A stretch of DNA of 19,237 nucleotides from Oscillospiraceae bacterium (lineage in GTDB: Bacteria > Bacillota_A > Clostridia > Oscillospirales > Oscillospiraceae), in the NCBI GenBank assembly GCA_021771675.1, contig JAETOP010000072.1, forward strand, positions 1 to 19,237, written 5' to 3'. The position numbers and the translations under genes were made by a program. The notes under the pieces are model-generated. The model was given only the letters and a program-made list of their open reading frames with translations. It searched no databases and was not told the DNA's origin. Position 1 is the stretch's first letter; every line of letters starts with the position of its first letter. Shown in pieces: positions 13,746 through 19,237 of this stretch.

Positions 13746-14097
13746 TCTGACCGGGGCCTGGGGGGAGGCTGTGGCGGCGGAGTATCTGCGAAGGAAACGC
13801 TATACCATCGTCGCCGCCAATTTCCGCACCCGGATGGGGGAGATCGACCTGATTGCGGCGGACAAGCGTTATCTGGCCTTTGTAGAGGTGAAGCTCCGAA
13901 AAAACGCCGATTTTGCCATGGCACGGGAGTTCGTGGATTACCGCAAGCAGCAAAGAATTAAATCCACGGCGCTGCTCTATTTACGGGCCCATCCCACCCA
14001 ATTGCAGCCCCGGTTTGACGTGATCGAAATTTATGCCCCGGAGGGGGTTCAGACCCGCCGTCCGGAGATTAACCATTTGGAGGATGCGTTTCAATGA
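13732..14097 (+). CDS. yraN: UPF0102 family endonuclease-like protein YraN
   Basis: A 121-residue soluble protein of the YraN/UPF0102 family, which has a restriction-endonuclease-like fold; its cellular role is not settled, though DNA processing is suspected. The N-terminal GAWGEAVAAEYLRRKRYTIVAANFR, the GEIDLIAAD motif (36-44) and FVEVKLRK (50-57) give the Glu/Asp ... E-x-K pattern of the fold. The start lies inside the rnhB end with a weak ribosome binding site, so translation probably depends on coupling. It overlaps the following dipeptidase gene by four bases. Confidence 0.93.
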   Translation: MGRNNLTGAWGEAVAAEYLRRKRYTIVAANFRTRMGEIDLIAADKRYLAFVEVKLRKNADFAMAREFVDYRKQQRIKSTALLYLRAHPTQLQPRFDVIEIYAPEGVQTRRPEINHLEDAFQ

Positions 14098-15047
14098 AGG
14101 TATCTGTATTTGACCTGCACTGCGATACGGCCCTGGCCCTGCTGGGGGAGAGCCGGAATGAGGCAGGAAGCCTGAAGAAGAATGAGCTTCACATCGACCT
14201 GGAACGCTCTTCCCGGCTGGATGGCTACTGCCAGTGCTTTGCCTGCTTTACCACTCCCATGATGCAGGAGTGGAATAAGCTCTCTCCCATTGTGGTTTTT
14301 GAGCGGGAGCTGGCCACCATCCAGCGGGAGGTGGACAGAAATCAGGATTTGATTGCCTTTGCCTACAGCGCCGATGAGGTGGAGGCCAACCGGGCGCAGG
14401 GGAAAATGTCCGCAATTCTGACCATTGAGGGCCCGGCGGGCTTTGGCTTTGACCCGGCGCTGCTGGAAAACCTCCATCAGATCGGCTTCCGGATCAGCAC
14501 CCTGGGCTGGAATGAGAAAAACGAACTTACCGGCTCCAATGTCACCGGCGGAGGTCTGACGGACAGGGGGCGGGAGTACATACGGGAGGCCCAGCGGCTG
14601 GGGATGCTGGTGGATGTGAGCCATATCAGCGACGAGGCCTTCTGGGACATTATGGACTGCACCCAGGCGCCCATTGTCGCCTCTCACTCCAACAGCCGCA
14701 GCATTTGCGGCCACAGCCGGAATCTCACAGACGATATGTTCCGGGCCATCTGCCGCACCGGCGGTGTGGCGGGCATCAACCAGTACGGGGAGTTCCTGGG
14801 GGCGCAGCCCACGCTGGATACGGTGTGCGACCATATTTTCCACTTTATGGAGCTTGATCCCTCCGGAAAGCACATCGCTCTGGGAGGCGACCTGGACGGC
14901 TGCGAGACCCTTTCTCAGGGCTTTGAGGGCATCCAGAGCTATCCGGCCCTGGCCCAGCGGCTTTTGGAGCGGGGCCTGGAGGAGAAGACCATCGGAGACA
15001 TTTTCTGGAATAATGCGTTGAATGTGCTCCGCAGTGTGGAAAAGTAA
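14094..15047 (+). CDS. Membrane dipeptidase-like zinc peptidase (family M19)
   Basis: A 317-residue dipeptidase of the renal dipeptidase/M19 family, which hydrolyses dipeptides, including some with D-residues. Zinc ligands are all visible: His9 and Asp11 in DLHCDT, Glu112 in TIEGPAG, His177 in DVSH, His198 in ASHSNSR, and Asp266 in the GGDLDG motif. Despite the family name there is no signal peptide or membrane segment, so it should be cytoplasmic. The ATG at 14094 overlaps the yraN stop, and GGAGG lies ten bases upstream. Its place after rnhB-yraN is an extension of the usual cluster; a role in peptide or wall-fragment recycling is inference. Confidence 0.93.
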   Translation: MKVSVFDLHCDTALALLGESRNEAGSLKKNELHIDLERSSRLDGYCQCFACFTTPMMQEWNKLSPIVVFERELATIQREVDRNQDLIAFAYSADEVEANRAQGKMSAILTIEGPAGFGFDPALLENLHQIGFRISTLGWNEKNELTGSNVTGGGLTDRGREYIREAQRLGMLVDVSHISDEAFWDIMDCTQAPIVASHSNSRSICGHSRNLTDDMFRAICRTGGVAGINQYGEFLGAQPTLDTVCDHIFHFMELDPSGKHIALGGDLDGCETLSQGFEGIQSYPALAQRLLERGLEEKTIGDIFWNNALNVLRSVEK

Positions 15048-15062
15048 TTTGGGAGGTGCTTC

Positions 15063-15752
15063 ATGGCGCTGTATGCCATCGGTGATCTGCATCTGTGCCT
15101 GGGAGCACCGAAGCCTATGGATGTATTCGGCGGGGCCTGGGTGGGCTATATGGAAAAGCTCCGGGAGGGAATGGGCGTCATCGGCCCCGAGGACACCACG
15201 GTGCTGCTGGGGGATTTGAGCTGGGCCCTGGACTTGCAGGCGGCAAGGGCGGATTTTGCCTGGATCAATGAAATTCCAGGAAGAAAGATCATCCTCAAGG
15301 GGAACCACGACTATTGGTGGTCCACCGCCGCAAAATTTCAGAAATTCTGCCTGGAAAATCAGTTCTCCAATATGAATATCCTGAACAATAATTTCTATGA
15401 GTATGAAGGGTACGCCATCTGCGGCACCCGGGGCTGGTATTACGAGGAAAAGCGGAGCACCGAGCATGACGAGAAGGTGTTCAGGCGGGAGCTGATCCGC
15501 CTGGAAGCCTCTCTGAAGGCGGCGGGGGAACTTCCGAAGCTGGTGTTTCTCCACTATCCGCCCAGGAGCAAGGGCTATGAGTGCCCGGAGATTTTGGAGC
15601 TGCTGAGCCGCTACGAAGTGCGCCGCTGTTTTTACGGCCATCTTCACGGCCCCAGCCATCGGCTGGCTCTGGAGGGAACCTGGGACGGGGTGGAATATGC
15701 CTTGCTGGCAGCAGATTTCATAAATTTCAGGCCGCAAAAGATTCTTCCTTAG
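15063..15752 (+). CDS. Metallophosphoesterase (calcineurin-like)
   Basis: A 229-residue cytoplasmic phosphoesterase. The five metal-binding blocks are intact: GDLHL (Asp8, His10), GDLSW (Asp51), GNHDYWW (Asn81, His82), LHYPP (His164) and GHLHG (His193, His195). The GNHDYWW and FLHYPP variants are characteristic of a Firmicutes subgroup of predicted phosphohydrolases with unknown substrate. GGGAGG lies six bases before the ATG at 15063, 15 bases after the dipeptidase stop, so it is the last gene of the lepB operon. No clear terminator follows; a weak ATATT/AATAT hairpin is present. Confidence 0.92.
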   Translation: MALYAIGDLHLCLGAPKPMDVFGGAWVGYMEKLREGMGVIGPEDTTVLLGDLSWALDLQAARADFAWINEIPGRKIILKGNHDYWWSTAAKFQKFCLENQFSNMNILNNNFYEYEGYAICGTRGWYYEEKRSTEHDEKVFRRELIRLEASLKAAGELPKLVFLHYPPRSKGYECPEILELLSRYEVRRCFYGHLHGPSHRLALEGTWDGVEYALLAADFINFRPQKILP

Positions 15753-15790
15753 AAATATTGTGAAATATCCGAAAACTTTTCAGAAATGTG

Positions 15791-15819
15791 TGGACAAGCT
15801 GTTTTTTATTTGATAGAAT
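15791..15819 (+). promoter_or_regulatory. Sigma-A promoter of tig
   Basis: TGGACA (15791-15796), a 17-base spacer and TAGAAT (15814-15819), about 65 bases before the tig start. No CIRCE or CtsR-type operator was recognised around it. Confidence 0.68.
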
Positions 15820-15888
15820 ATATCGGCTGATTCAGAAAGACATAGAACGGCGCTGCGTGAACAGGCCGATTTAGGAGGAATAACGGAA

Positions 15889-17193
15889 ATGAAAGTCAAC
15901 AGTGTAGAAAGAAACGGCAACAATGCTACCGTTGTTGTGGAGATCGACAAGGAACTGATGGAGACCGGCGTCAACAAGGCCTACATGAAGGCCCGCAAGA
16001 GCATCATGGTTCCCGGTTTCCGCAAGGGCAAGGCCCCCCGGAAGATGATTGAGAGCATGTACGGCCCCCACGTTTTCTATGAAGATGGTCTGGAAGAAAT
16101 CTTCCCTGAAATTTATGACTTCGCCATTGCCCATCAGGAGAGCTTCAAGGCTGTGGGCCGCCCCAACCTGACCGATATGCAGATCAGCGACGACAATGTT
16201 GTCACCCTGACCCTGACCACCGAGGTCTATCCCGAGGTCACCCTGGGCCAGTACAAGGGCCTGGAAGTGGAGAAGGCAGAGGTCGCCGTTTCTGATGAGC
16301 AGGTTCAGGCCGAGCTGGATCGGATGGCTCAGAATGTTGCCTCCACCGAGACCGTTGACCGGGCTGCCCAGATGGGCGACACCGCCAACATTGATTTTGA
16401 GGGCTTTGATAACGGCGTTCCTTTCGAGGGCGGCAAGGGTGATAACTTCGACCTGAAGCTGGGCAGCGGCTCCTTCGTCCCCGGCTTCGAGGAGCAGATT
16501 GTGGGCATGTCCGCCGGTGAGGAGAAGGACATTGACATTACTTTCCCCCAGGATTATCACGCAGACCTGGCTGGTAAGGCCGTGGTATTCCATGTGAAGG
16601 TGAACAAAATCACCGAGACTGTTGTTCCCGAGATGGACGACGAGTTTGCCAAGGATGTCTCCGAGTTCGACACCCTGGAGGCTTTGAAGGCCGACATCCG
16701 TGCCAAGGCGCTGGAAAAGGCTGAGAAGAATGCCCAGACCAGCTTCGAAAATGCCTGCGTCGAGAAAGCCGCCGAGAATACTACTGTGGATATTCCCAAC
16801 GCCCTGGTGGAGCGGGAGCTGGATGTGCAGATGGAGCGCTTTGCCTACCAGCTGCAAATGGGCGGCTACACCATGGAGCAGTATGCCAAGATGATGGGCG
16901 GCGACGTGAATACCATGCGCAACGCCTTCCGTCCCGGCGCCCAGAAGCAGGCCAGGATTTCTGTGACTTTGGAGAAGATCGCCGAGGTGGAGAATGTGGC
17001 CGTTACCGAGGAGGACATCGCCGCAGAGCTGGAGTCCCTGGCCAAGCAGTATGAGCTGGAAGTGGAGAAGGTCAAGGAAATGGTTCCCGCCGAGGAGCTG
17101 AACGAGAGCCTGAAGACCCGGAAGGCTGTGCAGATCATTGTGGACAGCGCTGTGGCCGTGGCCCCCAAGGCCGAGGAGAAGTCCGAGGAATAA
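15889..17193 (+). CDS. tig: Trigger factor (ribosome-associated chaperone and prolyl isomerase)
   Basis: A 434-residue chaperone that binds nascent chains at the ribosome exit. The N-terminal ribosome-binding domain carries the signature GFRKGKAP (43-50). The FKBP-type prolyl isomerase domain spans about 163-243 ([11 protein letters not shown] ... [13 protein letters not shown] ... FHVKVNKI). The remaining helical C-terminal domain forms the substrate cradle and ends in an acidic/lysine-rich tail. AGGAGG lies ten bases before the ATG. Placement ahead of clpP and clpX is the common bacterial order, linking folding with proteolysis. Confidence 0.97.
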   Translation: MKVNSVERNGNNATVVVEIDKELMETGVNKAYMKARKSIMVPGFRKGKAPRKMIESMYGPHVFYEDGLEEIFPEIYDFAIAHQESFKAVGRPNLTDMQISDDNVVTLTLTTEVYPEVTLGQYKGLEVEKAEVAVSDEQVQAELDRMAQNVASTETVDRAAQMGDTANIDFEGFDNGVPFEGGKGDNFDLKLGSGSFVPGFEEQIVGMSAGEEKDIDITFPQDYHADLAGKAVVFHVKVNKITETVVPEMDDEFAKDVSEFDTLEALKADIRAKALEKAEKNAQTSFENACVEKAAENTTVDIPNALVERELDVQMERFAYQLQMGGYTMEQYAKMMGGDVNTMRNAFRPGAQKQARISVTLEKIAEVENVAVTEEDIAAELESLAKQYELEVEKVKEMVPAEELNESLKTRKAVQIIVDSAVAVAPKAEEKSEE

Positions 17194-17195
17194 GT

Positions 17196-17225
17196 GCCCC
17201 AATAAATGGTTAGAATGTTTGGGGC
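17196..17225 (+). other. Hairpin between tig and clpP
   Basis: GCCCCAA (17196-17202) pairs perfectly with TTGGGGC (17219-17225), just after the tig stop and before the clpP ribosome binding site. There is no T run, so it is more likely an mRNA processing or stability element than a terminator; tig and clpP may be co-transcribed through it. Confidence 0.4.
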
Positions 17226-17251
17226 CCATGCCTATGAAAGGAGACATCACC

Positions 17252-17833
17252 ATGAGTTTGGTTCCCTATGTTGTTGAGCAGACCAGCCGCGGCGAGCGCA
17301 GTTATGATATTTTTTCCCGTCTGCTGAACGACCGCATCATTTTCCTGTCGGAGGAAGTCAATGACACCACCGCCAGCCTGGTCGTAGCCCAGCTGCTCTA
17401 CCTGGAAGCCCAGGACCCCGACAAGGACATTCAGTTTTATATCAACAGCCCTGGCGGCAGCATTACGGCGGGCATGGCCATCTACGACACCATGCAGTAC
17501 GTCAAATGCGATGTGGCGACTATTGCCGTGGGTATGGCTGCCTCCATGGGCGCCTTCCTTCTCAGCGCCGGTACTAAGGGCAAGCGGATGGCCCTGCCCA
17601 ATGCGGAGATCATGATCCATCAGCCCTCCGCCGGCACCCAGGGCCAGGTTACAGATATGGCCATCCACCTGAAGCGCTTCCAGATCATCAAGGATCGGAT
17701 GAACCGCATTCTGGCGGAAAACTGCGGCCAGAGCATTGACGTGGTTACCAAGGCCTGTGAGCGGGACAATTTTATGAGTGCGGAGGAAGCCAAGGCCTTC
17801 GGACTCATCGACCGGGTTTTGGAGCATCATTGA
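17252..17833 (+). CDS. clpP: ATP-dependent Clp protease proteolytic subunit
   Basis: A 193-residue serine protease that forms the 14-subunit chamber served by ClpX. The catalytic triad is complete: Ser98 in [11 protein letters not shown], His123 in MIHQPSAG and Asp172 in [17 protein letters not shown] (65-70) gives the oxyanion-side glycine loop, and length and N-terminus ([23 protein letters not shown]) are standard. The ATG at 17252 follows AAAGGAG; an in-frame ATG 24 bases earlier lies before this site and is rejected. ClpX follows after 26 bases. Confidence 0.98.
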   Translation: MSLVPYVVEQTSRGERSYDIFSRLLNDRIIFLSEEVNDTTASLVVAQLLYLEAQDPDKDIQFYINSPGGSITAGMAIYDTMQYVKCDVATIAVGMAASMGAFLLSAGTKGKRMALPNAEIMIHQPSAGTQGQVTDMAIHLKRFQIIKDRMNRILAENCGQSIDVVTKACERDNFMSAEEAKAFGLIDRVLEHH

Positions 17834-17859
17834 TTTTTCGGAAATGAGGTAACGCCTTC

Positions 17860-19122
17860 ATGGCAAGAAATTCAGAGCAGCAGATTCGATGCAGCTTCTG
17901 CGGGAAGCGGGAGAATCAGGCTTCTAAGCTGATTGCCGGCCCAGGAGTGTATATCTGCAGCGACTGCGTGCAGGCGTGCAGCGAGCTGCTGCGGGATGAG
18001 ATCGATGTGGGGCGGGGCAGCGCTCCTTCCATGGAGAAGCTCCCTTCCCCCATGGAGATCAAAACATTCATGGATCACTATATCGTCGGACAGGAGGAGG
18101 CCAAGGTCGCTCTGTCCGTCGCTGTGTACAATCACTACAAGCGTATTAACTTTGGGGGCAATTCCGATGTGGAACTGCAAAAGAGCAATATTCTGCTCAT
18201 TGGTCCTACGGGTTCCGGCAAGACCCTCTTTGCCCAGACCCTGGCCAAGATTTTGAATGTTCCCTTCGCCATTGCCGATGCCACCACGCTGACTGAGGCC
18301 GGTTATGTGGGCGACGATGTGGAAAATATCCTGCTCCGCCTGCTCCAGGCCGCTGATTTTGATGTTCAGCGGGCTCAGACCGGCATCATCTACATTGACG
18401 AGATGGATAAGATCGCCCGTAAGAGCGAGAATACCTCCATCACCCGGGACGTCTCCGGCGAGGGCGTTCAGCAGGCCCTGCTGAAAATTCTGGAGGGCAC
18501 CGTTGCCGGCGTTCCCCCCCAGGGCGGCCGGAAGCACCCCCAGCAGGAAATGATTCAGATTGATACCACCAACATCCTGTTCATCTGCGGCGGCGCCTTT
18601 GATGGGCTGGATAAGATCATCGAGGCCCGAACTGACCGCTCCGCCATCGGCTTTGACGCCCCTGTGGAAAGCCGCAAGAAGCGGGATGTGGGCAAGATCC
18701 TCGCCCAGGTGGAGCCCCATGACCTGCTGAAATTCGGCATCATTCCGGAGCTGGTGGGCAGAATGCCTGTGATTACCAACCTGCAAAGCCTTACCCAGCA
18801 GGATTTGGTGAGAATTATGGTGGAACCCAAAAACGCCCTGTCTAAGCAGTATCAAGCGTTGCTGGAAATGGACGGCGTCACATTGGAGATTACCGACGAT
18901 GCCTTGCAGGCGGTTGCGAAGAAGGCATTGGAGCGAGAAATCGGCGCCCGGGGCCTGCGGGCGATCATGGAAAAAATCATGACCAGAATCATGTATCAGA
19001 TTCCCTCGGATTTGACCATCCAGAAGGTGGTCATCACCCCGGAGTGCGTGGATGGGGCGGATGCCCTGATCCAGCGTGACCCCAGCCATCCCAGGGAGAA
19101 GCTGGTGGGTAAGCGGGCATAA
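17860..19122 (+). CDS. clpX: ATP-dependent Clp protease ATP-binding subunit ClpX
   Basis: A 420-residue AAA+ unfoldase. The N-terminal zinc-binding domain has Cys11, Cys14, Cys33 and Cys36. Walker A is GPTGSGKT (115-122), the pore loop GYVG (148-151), Walker B IIYIDE (176-181), the RKH loop lies at 224-226, and the IGF loop that docks on ClpP is at 263-265. The arginine in GRMPV and the sensor-2 GARGLR stretch complete the motor. All parts needed for ClpXP function are present. GAGGT precedes the ATG at 17860. Downstream, no strong terminator is visible before the sequence turns into a hairpin-containing region. Confidence 0.98.
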   Translation: MARNSEQQIRCSFCGKRENQASKLIAGPGVYICSDCVQACSELLRDEIDVGRGSAPSMEKLPSPMEIKTFMDHYIVGQEEAKVALSVAVYNHYKRINFGGNSDVELQKSNILLIGPTGSGKTLFAQTLAKILNVPFAIADATTLTEAGYVGDDVENILLRLLQAADFDVQRAQTGIIYIDEMDKIARKSENTSITRDVSGEGVQQALLKILEGTVAGVPPQGGRKHPQQEMIQIDTTNILFICGGAFDGLDKIIEARTDRSAIGFDAPVESRKKRDVGKILAQVEPHDLLKFGIIPELVGRMPVITNLQSLTQQDLVRIMVEPKNALSKQYQALLEMDGVTLEITDDALQAVAKKALEREIGARGLRAIMEKIMTRIMYQIPSDLTIQKVVITPECVDGADALIQRDPSHPREKLVGKRA

Positions 19123-19189
19123 TACTAATTCTTGATTAAAATCTTTAATATCAGCTTGGTCTATTGACGCAATACGGCGTTATCGTCAC

Positions 19190-19212
19190 TAGCCATACAT
19201 ACAGTATGGCTA
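19190..19212. repeat. Perfect 9-bp hairpin in a possible dispersed repeat after clpX
   Basis: TAGCCATAC (19190-19198) is the reverse complement of 19204-19212, with loop ATACA. There is no T run, so it is not a simple terminator. The surrounding 100 bases to the window end encode nothing recognisable and are unlike the coding DNA before them. A repeat or element edge is possible; it is cut by the window. Confidence 0.4.
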
Positions 19213-19237
19213 CGTTCCTCTGCCTTGTCTTGCGCCA

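Noticed and set aside
15871..17253. A 460-codon frame on the minus strand opposite tig
   Set aside because: Leu/Gly/His-rich shadow of tig; tig matches its family throughout.

Overview
The window looks like chromosomal DNA of a low-copy, moderately G+C-rich member of the Clostridia, most likely an Oscillospirales-type gut anaerobe. The evidence is the conserved Firmicutes gene orders (rplS / lepB-rbgA-rnhB-yraN and tig-clpP-clpX), strong AGGAGG-type ribosome binding sites, sigma-A-type promoters, a SipS-type signal peptidase, and a pyrophosphate-type phosphofructokinase. The genus is inference; no 16S or other definitive marker is present.

Layout. 1-97: the 5' end of a P-loop kinase or ATPase gene on the minus strand. 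233-700: a VanZ-like membrane protein (minus). 761-934: a MITE-like element with perfect 13-bp terminal inverted repeats, which probably doubles as the pfp terminator. 947-3955: divergent glycolytic genes, PPi-dependent phosphofructokinase (minus) and class II fructose-bisphosphate aldolase (plus), each with its own promoter. 3956-5300: a possible 28-codon ORF, tRNA-Leu(CAG) with promoter and terminator, an inverted (GTGAATA) repeat, and a DUF4304-type gene. 5375-7971: an ABC-2 export operon (ATPase plus two PF06182-type permeases) behind a long leader that can form two mutually exclusive helices. 8086-9756: a secreted 5'-nucleotidase. 9917-10258: rplS. 10301-11535: an accessory segment between rplS and lepB, holding an inverted-repeat-rich non-coding block and an A/T-rich nucleotidyltransferase-like gene with a perfect 20-bp palindrome at its start site. 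11660-15752: a tightly overlapping operon lepB-rbgA-rnhB-yraN-M19 dipeptidase-metallophosphoesterase. 15889-19122: tig, clpP and clpX. 19123-19237: the edge of a hairpin-containing, possibly repeated sequence.

How the genes work together. Most of the window is housekeeping: glycolysis (pfp/fba, consecutive steps), translation and ribosome assembly (rplS, rbgA, tRNA-Leu), protein secretion (lepB), RNA/DNA hybrid removal (rnhB), and folding and proteolysis (tig, clpP, clpX). The parts that differ from a plain housekeeping region are the exporter leader (5404-5581), the insertion between rplS and lepB, and several short non-coding repeats. I saw no CRISPR array, transposase, integrase, rRNA or phage genes. 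No new multigene system is clearly supported; the strongest undescribed candidates are the leader RNA and the nucleotidyltransferase island.
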